Shown here: positions 1 to 8,178 of the stretch, in pieces | Layout: each line of letters opens with the position of its first letter | Position numbering within the stretch: the first letter of the stretch is position 1 | Source of the DNA: Bacillota bacterium | Lineage (GTDB): Bacteria > Bacillota > Clostridia > Lachnospirales > Lachnospiraceae | NCBI GenBank assembly: GCA_023420085.1 | Contig: JAEZWQ010000047.1 | Span: forward strand, 36,052 to 100,051 | Length of the DNA: 64,000 bases | Direction: 5' to 3' | Made by a program: the position numbers and the translations under genes | The notes under the pieces: generated by a model | Databases searched by the model: none | What the model saw: only the letters and a program-made list of their open reading frames with translations | What the model was told of the DNA's origin: nothing

Positions 1-27
1 CATTCAGTACAATAATATATTTCTTTC

Positions 28-420
28 TTATTTGCCATTTTTATCTACTCTTATTTTCACAAAATTATTATTAGATATTACATTAATATTTAATTTACCT
101 CCAGTAAGTGTGACATCATTTTTATATTCATTATTATCAATGTATAGGTTAAACTTAATTCCATCTTCAACGGCCAATATGATTGATGCTTCTCCCTCAG
201 CAGATACTTCAAATTCAATATAATCAGAGCTATCTATAAAATTTTTTACAGCTGTACCAGGTACAGATTCATAGACTAATACATCATTCTTTTCTAATCT
301 AGTTAGTGCATTATGTGTTTTTATATAGTAGATATCTCCAAGAAATTCAATTGATTCTTTTAACTTTTCTTTAATATTATAGTTTCCAAAATTAATTTTA
401 TCTTTATTAATTTCAATCAT
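28..420 (-). CDS. Hypothetical protein, 130 aa
   Basis: I do not recognise a family. The protein has no signal peptide, membrane segment or cysteine, and alternates acidic and beta-prone stretches, so a small cytoplasmic beta-rich domain is plausible. The ATG is preceded by AGGAG at good spacing. It lies 8 bases after the ClpC-like gene in the same direction and is probably the last visible member of the uvrB-to-clp transcription unit. Function cannot be inferred beyond that linkage. Confidence 0.6.
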   Translation of the reverse strand: MIEINKDKINFGNYNIKEKLKESIEFLGDIYYIKTHNALTRLEKNDVLVYESVPGTAVKNFIDSSDYIEFEVSAEGEASIILAVEDGIKFNLYIDNNEYKNDVTLTGGKLNINVISNNNFVKIRVDKNGK

Positions 421-428
421 ACTATCTC

Positions 429-2867
429 CTATTTAATTATTATATTGTTATTAGATACATTAATTTTAATTTCTTTTGTTTTTTTATGATTAAGTAAATA
501 CTCTGCTATCTTATCCTGAATATTTATTTCAATAATTTTTCTCAAAGGTCTAGCACCTTCCTTAGAGTCTTTATATTTTTCTATTAATAAATTAATAACA
601 TTTTTAGAATAAGTTAGGTTAATGTCTAATTCATCTTTCAATTTTATTTGAAGATTGTTTAAAAGGCTTAGTAGTATTTTCTTTATACTATCTTTGGTTA
701 AATCGTTAAAAATAATTATTGAATCGATTCTATTTAAAAATTCAGGCTTAAATCTTTTTTTAATCTCACTCCTAATTATTTTCTCGTCGTTATTTTCATT
801 ACTTTCACCAAAGCCAAGTGTTCCCTTATTTATAATCTTACTTACACCAATATTTGATGTCATAATAATAATTGTATTTCTAAAATTAATATCTCTACCA
901 CTTGAATCTGTTAACTTACCCTCATCTAGTATTCTTAATAAGATATTAAATACTTCAGGATGTGCCTTTTCAACTTCATCAAATAAAATTATAGAATAAG
1001 GTTTTTTTCTTATTTTTTCTGTTAATTGACCTTTTTCATTATATCCAACATACCCAGGAGGGGAACCAATTAATTTAGATATTGAGTGTGGTTCCATATA
1101 CTCACTCATATCTATTGTAATAAGGCTATTTTCATTATTAAATAATTCTTTAGATAAAACCTTTGCAAAATAAGTCTTACCTACTCCTGGTTTTCCACAT
1201 ATTAGAAATGAACCAATTGGTCTTTTTGTATCTCCAACTCCTACACTATTTCTTTTGATATATTTAATAATATCATCAATCTTATCATCTTGTCCAAAAA
1301 TTTGTTTCTTTATTTTCTTATCAAGTTTTTTTATGTTATCCATATTGGAAATTTTAATGTTATTTACAGGTATTCCAGTCCATTTATTTAATACATTGAG
1401 AACTGTTATTTCGTCTAGGGTAGACTTTGGTTTATTTATTTCAATATTATCGTTCGTAGATTCATTTATATATTTATTAAGTTCTGATCTAAATACTTCA
1501 TTCCAATAATGAGTATTTTTTACTCTAGTTCTATTAGTAGTTATATTATCTTGTTTATTTAATACTTGACTAATACTTTTTTTAGTTATATTTTTCATAG
1601 AACAAGATTCATCAAGCAAATCAATTGCTTTATCGGGCATAAACCTGTCATTAATGTATCTATCTGCTAATAATACAATTTTTTTTATGACATCATTTGG
1701 TATCTTAATATTATGATGTTTTTCATATATATATTTATTTTCAGTTAGTATATTAATTGTTTCTTCATTAGTAGGTTCTTTAACTTGTAGTGGCTTAAAA
1801 CGTCTTTCTAGTGCTCCATCTTTCTCTATATATTTTTTATATTCAGCTGAAGTTGTTGCACCTATAATTTGAATATCACCCCTTGCTAAAGCTGGCTTTA
1901 GAATATTAGCAGCATCTAAACTTGAGTCAGATGCACTTCCAGTACCTGCAATATTATGTAATTCATCAATGAATAGTATAACATCATCATTTGCAGTTGC
2001 TTCTTTTATAATATTTTTAAGTCTTTCTTCAAATTCTCCTCTATACTTTGTACCAGCTATTACATTTCCCATATCTATTGAATATATGATTTTATTTTCT
2101 AATGCTGATGGAACCTGATTCTTAATAATTTTTAAAGCTAGTCCTTCTACAATAGCAGTTTTACCAACACCTGGCTCTCCTATTAAACAGACGTTATTCT
2201 TATTTTTTCTTGTCAGTATACTAGCCATAATATCTATTTCTTCATTTCGCCCAATTACATCTGAATACTTGCCTTCAAGTGCAAGTTTATTCATATTTAC
2301 ACATAGATCATCTAGGCTTTTATGTAACTTACTATCATCATTAAGATCTTCATCAGTTTGGTTATAATAATTATTTTCAAGATTTTCTCTTAATTCATCA
2401 GCATATTTATTATTTTTATATTGAGATAAAATTTCATAAATAATTTTATCTGGATCAATATTAAGTTGATTAAATAAATTTTTTGTATAAGAGTTTAAAT
2501 AACTTAGTATACTAAGCAATACATGGTCAGACTTTAAATGATTACATTCAAACTTTTCTACTAGTAATTGACTTTCATACATTATAACTTCTGCAAGAGG
2601 TGAATATGTGCATTCTTCAGAATATTTAAGAGTTGTCATATACTTAGGTTCATATGGTTTAATTGTAGTCATATTGATCCCATATAATTCTAGTATTTCA
2701 GATGCATATGAGTCTTTAAGACTTATCAAAGCTACTAATAAATCATAGCTAGTGATTACATTTCGATTATTATCTTTAACATATTCTTTGGCGATATCAA
2801 ATAGTATATCAGATAATTCCTTTTGTATATTATTATTGTTCATGTAGTTCTTCTTCATAACTGTCAT
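429..2867 (-). CDS. clpC: ClpA/ClpC-type AAA+ unfoldase
   Basis: This is a two-ring ATP-dependent unfoldase expected to feed substrates to ClpP. A Clp N-domain occupies roughly residues 10–150. Walker A motifs GEPGVGKT (near 229) and GKPGVGKT (near 556) mark AAA1 and AAA2, with Walker B FIDE near 297 and FDEVEKAH in AAA2. The ClpP-binding loop tripeptide LGF is present near residue 682, which separates it from ClpB. The region between the rings is short, as in ClpC/ClpA and unlike the long ClpB middle domain. No ctsR, mcsA or mcsB is adjacent; a GntR regulator lies directly upstream and overlaps it. The first ATG (2867) has no good Shine-Dalgarno; an in-frame ATG at 2843, preceded by GAAGAAG, may be the true start. 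The exact subfamily (ClpC or another ClpA-like protein) is not settled. Confidence 0.85.
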   Translation of the reverse strand: MTVMKKNYMNNNNIQKELSDILFDIAKEYVKDNNRNVITSYDLLVALISLKDSYASEILELYGINMTTIKPYEPKYMTTLKYSEECTYSPLAEVIMYESQLLVEKFECNHLKSDHVLLSILSYLNSYTKNLFNQLNIDPDKIIYEILSQYKNNKYADELRENLENNYYNQTDEDLNDDSKLHKSLDDLCVNMNKLALEGKYSDVIGRNEEIDIMASILTRKNKNNVCLIGEPGVGKTAIVEGLALKIIKNQVPSALENKIIYSIDMGNVIAGTKYRGEFEERLKNIIKEATANDDVILFIDELHNIAGTGSASDSSLDAANILKPALARGDIQIIGATTSAEYKKYIEKDGALERRFKPLQVKEPTNEETINILTENKYIYEKHHNIKIPNDVIKKIVLLADRYINDRFMPDKAIDLLDESCSMKNITKKSISQVLNKQDNITTNRTRVKNTHYWNEVFRSELNKYINESTNDNIEINKPKSTLDEITVLNVLNKWTGIPVNNIKISNMDNIKKLDKKIKKQIFGQDDKIDDIIKYIKRNSVGVGDTKRPIGSFLICGKPGVGKTYFAKVLSKELFNNENSLITIDMSEYMEPHSISKLIGSPPGYVGYNEKGQLTEKIRKKPYSIILFDEVEKAHPEVFNILLRILDEGKLTDSSGRDINFRNTIIIMTSNIGVSKIINKGTLGFGESNENNDEKIIRSEIKKRFKPEFLNRIDSIIIFNDLTKDSIKKILLSLLNNLQIKLKDELDINLTYSKNVINLLIEKYKDSKEGARPLRKIIEINIQDKIAEYLLNHKKTKEIKINVSNNNIIIK

Positions 2868-3219
2868 AAAGTCTATCTATAAGAGTATGAATCTCCTCTC
2901 TTCCGATATTTTTACAAAAAGCTTTAGCAAGAATTAGATTAATTGCATTATAAATTTCAACTCTGTCTTGGGTTTTATCAATATTAATTTTGACTACAGC
3001 ACCATTTCTCCTGTCTAGACTTAAAAAACCCTCTGATCGTAATAATGAATATGCCTTATTTACTGTATGCATGTTTATACCTACATCATCAGCCATTTTT
3101 CTTACTGATGGGAGTGCATCACCTAATTTAATTTTTCTATTTGCAATACCAATAATAATTTGATTTCTAATTTGCAAATATATAGCTTCATCACTATCAA
3201 AATCAATTTTTATATACAT
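2833..3219 (-). CDS. GntR family regulator, short YtrA-like type
   Basis: An N-terminal winged helix-turn-helix of GntR type covers residues 8–75: a YLQIRNQI start, LPSVRKMADDVG, then NMHTVNKAYSLLRSEGF. Only about 50 residues follow, far shorter than the FadR, HutC or MocR effector domains and typical of YtrA-subfamily regulators. These usually repress the operon they belong to, often one for ABC transporters or stress. Here the gene starts right after the acetyltransferase stop and overlaps the ClpC-like gene, so local control of clp is possible but is an inference. Confidence 0.85.
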   Translation of the reverse strand: MYIKIDFDSDEAIYLQIRNQIIIGIANRKIKLGDALPSVRKMADDVGINMHTVNKAYSLLRSEGFLSLDRRNGAVVKINIDKTQDRVEIYNAINLILAKAFCKNIGREEIHTLIDRLYDSYEEELHEQ

Positions 3220-3663
3220 TTATATCACATCCTTTACCATCTGTTTATAGTTAAGTAAGTTAAAACCTAATTTATTGTATAATTTTATTGCTTTAATATT
3301 ACTTTCAGTAACTTCTAACCTATATCTTTTTGCTCTATGATTTTTAAAAATAAAATCAAAATATTTTTTACCGATACCTAACCCTCTATAATTGCTATCA
3401 ATATATAAATCCTCAAAAAGAATCTGAATTCCGCCTATTTCAGTGCAATAAGATTGACTTAAAAATCCAAACCCAACTACCTTATCATTATCCATAATTT
3501 GATACCCAAATAATGGATACTTATCAGTATTAGCGTCATTAAGGGTTGCAATATAAATTTCTTCATCTAAACTATGATCAACAGCGTCACTATTATACAT
3601 TTCTCTCATTAGTTTTAGGATGGTTTTTTTATTCTTATTTTCAATTTTTTCTATTGTTATCAT
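3220..3663 (-). CDS. GNAT family N-acetyltransferase
   Basis: The 147-residue protein has the GNAT acetyl-CoA binding motif YRGLGIGKKYFDF near residues 95–107. The C-terminal strand-helix signature follows (LEVTESNIKAIKLYNKLGF), as in aminoglycoside and RimI-like acetyltransferases. The acceptor is unknown. The ATG is preceded by GGAGA at 8 bases. The start overlaps the aminotransferase end by 23 bases and the stop abuts the GntR start, so it is translationally coupled to both. Confidence 0.85.
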   Translation of the reverse strand: MITIEKIENKNKKTILKLMREMYNSDAVDHSLDEEIYIATLNDANTDKYPLFGYQIMDNDKVVGFGFLSQSYCTEIGGIQILFEDLYIDSNYRGLGIGKKYFDFIFKNHRAKRYRLEVTESNIKAIKLYNKLGFNLLNYKQMVKDVI

Positions 3664-4819
3664 TATAATATCTCCATAATTGTATAAATGATTCTTTTGA
3701 TTTTACAATGGTATCATTATTAACACAATAAGAAATTCTTGCATATCCCTTGCAACCAAAACTGCTTGAAGGCACAATTAATAAATTATATTTCTTTGCG
3801 TTATCACAAAATACGATATCATCTTCTTCGAGTGATTTAAGAAATAAATAAAATGCACCTTCTGGTTCAATATATTCATATCCAATTTCATCAAGAATTT
3901 CCTTAAGTACTTTCATATTTTTTTTATATAATTCAATATCAGTTAATAAATTTGGATTTAATCCTATAGCTTTTTGAAATAAGCTTGGAGCATTAACAAA
4001 CCCTAAAATTCTATTTGCTGTTTTAAGTCCTATTCTTAAATTTTCAACATCATAGATTTTTTCGGAAAATAATACATATCCAACCCTTTCGCCAGGAATA
4101 GCTAAACTTTTTGAATATGAATAACAAATAATTGAATTATCATATATATTTGTGATAGGAACATATGATTTGTTAGCTGTGTAAATTATTTCTCTATATG
4201 GCTCATCAGATATTAAATATATAGTATGATTAGCATTTTTTAGTATATCTGCAATATCTATTAATAATTTTTCTGAATAAACAACACCTGTCGGATTATT
4301 TGGAGTATTAATTATAACAGCCTTAGTTTTATCTGTTATTTTACTTCTAAAATCATCAATATTTGGCATAAAGTTATTATCAGTTTCACAAATAACTAAC
4401 TTACCACCATGATTATCGATATAGAATGTATATTCTCCAAAAAATGGACTAAAAACAATAACTTCATCATCCTTATTTAGTAATGTTTTTAATATAATAT
4501 TTAACCCTCCAGCGGCACCAACAGTCATTATCATATTTAGTGGGTTTAAATTGGTATTATATCTACTATTATATTCATTAACAATATTTTTTCTAACTTC
4601 ATAATAACCAGCATTATCCATATACGAATGATTAGTATTTAATATAATATCATGTATGGTATTTAATAGTTGTGCAGGTACATTAGTGGCAGGATTACCT
4701 ATACTGAAATCATATACATTATCATCACCATAAATTTTTTTAAGTTCCCTACCTTCATCAAACATCTTTCTTATAGTAGAACCATTTTTTACATGATATA
4801 ACATTTTATCAGATATCAT
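3641..4819 (-). CDS. PLP-dependent class I/II aminotransferase
   Basis: This is a fold-type I aminotransferase of the aspartate aminotransferase family. Visible signatures are NNPTGVVYS (pyridine-binding Asn region), the Schiff-base lysine in SYSKSLAIPGER near residue 235, and the C-terminal ARISYC arginine that binds the substrate carboxylate. At 392 residues it has normal family length. Clostridial homologues are annotated as pyridoxal phosphate-dependent aminotransferases without firm substrate. The start has AGGAG at 8 bases and overlaps the ClC stop by 11 bases. Confidence 0.88.
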   Translation of the reverse strand: MISDKMLYHVKNGSTIRKMFDEGRELKKIYGDDNVYDFSIGNPATNVPAQLLNTIHDIILNTNHSYMDNAGYYEVRKNIVNEYNSRYNTNLNPLNMIMTVGAAGGLNIILKTLLNKDDEVIVFSPFFGEYTFYIDNHGGKLVICETDNNFMPNIDDFRSKITDKTKAVIINTPNNPTGVVYSEKLLIDIADILKNANHTIYLISDEPYREIIYTANKSYVPITNIYDNSIICYSYSKSLAIPGERVGYVLFSEKIYDVENLRIGLKTANRILGFVNAPSLFQKAIGLNPNLLTDIELYKKNMKVLKEILDEIGYEYIEPEGAFYLFLKSLEEDDIVFCDNAKKYNLLIVPSSSFGCKGYARISYCVNNDTIVKSKESFIQLWRYYNDNNRKN

Positions 4820-6362
4820 CTAATAGCTCCTTTTCTGTTAAACATAAACGTGTTATCAAATCATAGTCATTTATAAATTCATTTTCATTAAGTAGAATTT
4901 CTAAATTATCTCCACTTCTAAGTTTTGTAGAACCCTTTGGTAATACTTCATCTACTCCTCTATCAATACTAACGATTAAACAGTTGCTTGGCCATTTAAT
5001 TTCTGATATTTTTTTATTATCAATGAATGAACCTGGTTGAACAACTGCATTAATCAATATTTTTTTAGAAGTATTTTGTTTTATTATTTCATTTTTCTTT
5101 AATAAATTTTCAAGCAGATATTCATATATTGGTACAAGACTAATATAGTTTGTAAAGGCATATGCTATAAGACATACTAATGATAATGGTAAAAGGTATG
5201 TTAAGTTACCAGTCATTTCAAAAATTAATATTATTGCTGTCAATGGAGCTCTAACAATAGCTGTAAGTAACCCTGCCATTGAAAGAATAATAAATAAATC
5301 TATCATATCAGGAGCTAAAACTTTACCAAATATTGAGCCTAAGCTTGCACCTAAAACTAAAATTGGAAAAAATATTCCTCCTGCAACTCCTGATGTAAAG
5401 GAAAGCATAGAAAATATTAGCTTAACTATAAAAAATAATAATAATACAAAAAGTGTTGGTTTTTGCTTTATTATAAAATCAATAAGATAGTTACCACCAC
5501 CAATTACTTGAGGACAAATAAATAATAAAATAGCTCCTAAAATAAATGGAATAATTGGTCTAAAGTATATAGGTAAAGCTAATTTATCATACATATTATT
5601 AAATAATTTCATTAAATTAGTGTAAATAACAGCTATTATTGATAATATAATTCCTAATAAAGCTATCCACCAATATTTATTAAAAGGGATGTGTATATTA
5701 TTGATGTTTAATGAAAATATTGTATCCTTACCATAAAATAGTTTTGCTGTATAATCAGCAATTACAGTTGCTGTTAATGTTGTAATCAATAGTTTTTTTG
5801 AAACATGCTTATGTATCTCTTCAATTGCAAACATTACACCAGCAACTGGAGCATTAAATGCTGCAGCAAGACCTGCACTTGCACCACAACTAAGTAAAAA
5901 ACGCTCTGTTGTTTTATTTCTTGATAAAATTTTTGATACCAATTTTCCAGACATGGCACCGATTTGAATTGATGGGCCTTCTCTACCTAAAGAAAGTCCA
6001 CCAAATGCACATCCTAATCCTCCTAATATCTTGGCTAATAATATCTTTATAGGATTTTGATTGATATATCCTTTAATTTCTGCTTCAACCTGCGGAATAC
6101 CACTTCCACCACTGAATTTTTCCCAATTTCGTAGTAATCCTACTATTATACTCATGGCTATAATTAATATAAAAAATATGACAATATATAATTTATTTTC
6201 AAGTAAAATATTCCTTAATATTGGTAGTAAATCTTCTACCTTATGAAGCAAATATCTGTATAATATAACAATTAATCCTGCAAATAGTCCAACTAAAATA
6301 GCCTCCCCAATCAATTTAATATCATCTATTTTATCTAATTTTGATTTTATTTTGTCAGACAT
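4809..6362 (-). CDS. ClC-family H+/Cl- exchange transporter with TrkA-C domain
   Basis: This is a multi-helix ClC protein. The chloride-binding motifs are present in order: GSGIP (near residue 84), GREGP with the gating glutamate (near 125), and GGIFFPILVLGAS in the middle. The PIYE tyrosine region follows near the C-terminal end of the membrane part. IEE near residue 178 supplies the internal proton glutamate, so coupled Cl-/H+ exchange is more likely than a channel. About 75 C-terminal residues resemble a TrkA-C (RCK-C) ligand domain. GGAGG precedes the ATG. It starts 1 base after the uvrC stop, an unusual partner for a repair gene. Confidence 0.92.
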   Translation of the reverse strand: MSDKIKSKLDKIDDIKLIGEAILVGLFAGLIVILYRYLLHKVEDLLPILRNILLENKLYIVIFFILIIAMSIIVGLLRNWEKFSGGSGIPQVEAEIKGYINQNPIKILLAKILGGLGCAFGGLSLGREGPSIQIGAMSGKLVSKILSRNKTTERFLLSCGASAGLAAAFNAPVAGVMFAIEEIHKHVSKKLLITTLTATVIADYTAKLFYGKDTIFSLNINNIHIPFNKYWWIALLGIILSIIAVIYTNLMKLFNNMYDKLALPIYFRPIIPFILGAILLFICPQVIGGGNYLIDFIIKQKPTLFVLLLFFIVKLIFSMLSFTSGVAGGIFFPILVLGASLGSIFGKVLAPDMIDLFIILSMAGLLTAIVRAPLTAIILIFEMTGNLTYLLPLSLVCLIAYAFTNYISLVPIYEYLLENLLKKNEIIKQNTSKKILINAVVQPGSFIDNKKISEIKWPSNCLIVSIDRGVDEVLPKGSTKLRSGDNLEILLNENEFINDYDLITRLCLTEKELLDDI

Positions 6363-6363
6363 A

Positions 6364-8178
6364 TTACCTCCAATTGTTTAACTTATGTAGAATATTATTT
6401 GCAAGTTTTTCATTAATTCCCTTAATTGATACTAGATCTGTAATACTTGCATTTTTTATATTATCAATTGTTTTAAATTTATTTAATAGAGCTAATTTCT
6501 TTACTTTTCCAATACCATCAATATCATCAAGTATGGATTTTGTCACATTGTTTTCTCTTATGCTTCTATGGAATGTAATTGCATATCTATGAACTTCTTC
6601 TTGAATTGAAGCGACAAATCTATAAATATTTGTATTTCTATCAAGCTTTATTTTGCATTCTCTATTTATAAGACCATCTGTTCTATGTCTATCGTCTTTA
6701 TACATTCCCCATACTTCAATAGACATCCCCATACTATCGATAACATCAGTAACCGCATTTATCTGATTTATACCACCATCTATTAAAATTAAATCGGGAT
6801 AGTTTCCATATTTTAATCGCCTTGAAATTACTTCAGTAAGTGAACCTACATCATTTGCACCATGGATAGTTTTTATTTTAAATCTTCTATATTCGTGACG
6901 ATCTTTCTTACCATCTGTATAAACAACCATGGCACCTACAGAGTCAACTCCTTGAATATTAGAAATATCATAAGCTTCAATTCTAGAAGGTATTTCATCA
7001 AGTGCTAATATGCGCTTAATTTCTTCTAGAACATAGATGTTAGTTTTTTCTTTTTTATATTTAGGCTTAACAAATTTATTAAGATATTCTATAGCATTTT
7101 TTTTGACTAAATTTATAAGCTCGTACTTTTCTCCTCTTTTAGGCACCGTTATGGTAACATTATGACCAGATATAGAGATAAGCATAGATTCAATATTTTC
7201 TTTTTCATAATTAATGCATTCGACCAATATTTCATTGGGTATATATTTTTGGCTACTATAAAATTGTTTTAAAAAGTTAGATATAGAGTCTTCATTTGTC
7301 TCATCAAGTATACCTTCAAGTATAAAATTTTCTCGCCCTACTACACGACCATTTCGTATAAAAAAAGTTTCAATACATCCAATATCACCATTACTTGCAA
7401 TTGCCACAACATCTCTATCTTGAGTATTATTTGCTTTAGTTATTTTTTGTGCAGTCAAGGTTTCATCTATACTCTTTAATTTATCTCTATAATCAGCTGC
7501 ATCCTCAAACCTTTGCTCATTTGCTGCTTTAATCATTTTTTCTCTTAACTGATCAACTACCTTGTTTGACTTACCATTTAAAAAACTAATTATTTCATCA
7601 ATATATTTTTTATATTCTTCTTTTGTTACTTTACCGGTACATGGTCCAATACAATTATTAATATAATATTCTAAACAAGGCCTCATTCCATGTTTTATCG
7701 CTCTATTTATATCAATATTACAAGTTCTTATAGGATATATATTATTTAAAATATCCAATGTTATGTTAACAGCAGTTATATTAGTATATGGACCAAAATA
7801 CTTTGATTTATCATTAATAATCTTTCTTACTTTTAGAACTCTAGGATAATCTTCGTTTACAGTTATTTTTATATATGGATAAGTTTTATCATCTCTTAGT
7901 AAAATATTGTATTTTGGTCTATATTTTTTTATTAAATTACATTCAAGGATTAAAGCCTCTAATTCATTATCAGTGATAATATATTCGAATGATATAATGT
8001 TTGAAACCATTGCTTTGACTTTACTTGAATGATTATTATACGATCTAAAATACTGTCTGACTCTATTTTTTAATATAATTGCTTTTCCAACATAAATTAT
8101 ATTGTCATATCTATCTTTCATTAGATAAACACCAGGTTTGTCGGGCAGTAGTTTTAATTGTTCTTTTATATTAAACAT
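6364..8178 (-). CDS. uvrC: Excinuclease ABC subunit C
   Basis: UvrC makes both incisions in nucleotide excision repair. The N-terminal GIY-YIG nuclease is visible (GVYLMKDRYDNIIYVGKA, about residues 16–33). A UVR/UvrB-binding motif (EQRFEDAADYRDKLK) lies near 220. The C-terminal RNase H-like nuclease begins near EAYDISNIQG, and tandem helix-hairpin-helix motifs close the protein (LDDIDGIGKVKKLALL and LVSIKGINEKLA). Its 604-residue length is typical. The start overlaps the uvrA end by 8 bases, so uvrBAC are translated as a unit. Confidence 0.97.
   Translation of the reverse strand: MFNIKEQLKLLPDKPGVYLMKDRYDNIIYVGKAIILKNRVRQYFRSYNNHSSKVKAMVSNIISFEYIITDNELEALILECNLIKKYRPKYNILLRDDKTYPYIKITVNEDYPRVLKVRKIINDKSKYFGPYTNITAVNITLDILNNIYPIRTCNIDINRAIKHGMRPCLEYYINNCIGPCTGKVTKEEYKKYIDEIISFLNGKSNKVVDQLREKMIKAANEQRFEDAADYRDKLKSIDETLTAQKITKANNTQDRDVVAIASNGDIGCIETFFIRNGRVVGRENFILEGILDETNEDSISNFLKQFYSSQKYIPNEILVECINYEKENIESMLISISGHNVTITVPKRGEKYELINLVKKNAIEYLNKFVKPKYKKEKTNIYVLEEIKRILALDEIPSRIEAYDISNIQGVDSVGAMVVYTDGKKDRHEYRRFKIKTIHGANDVGSLTEVISRRLKYGNYPDLILIDGGINQINAVTDVIDSMGMSIEVWGMYKDDRHRTDGLINRECKIKLDRNTNIYRFVASIQEEVHRYAITFHRSIRENNVTKSILDDIDGIGKVKKLALLNKFKTIDNIKNASITDLVSIKGINEKLANNILHKLNNWR

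Noticed and set aside
1..30. A start codon on the minus strand at the left edge
   Set aside because: CAT at 1–3 is an ATG on the minus strand, but there is no recognisable Shine-Dalgarno and no downstream sequence in the window to judge it.
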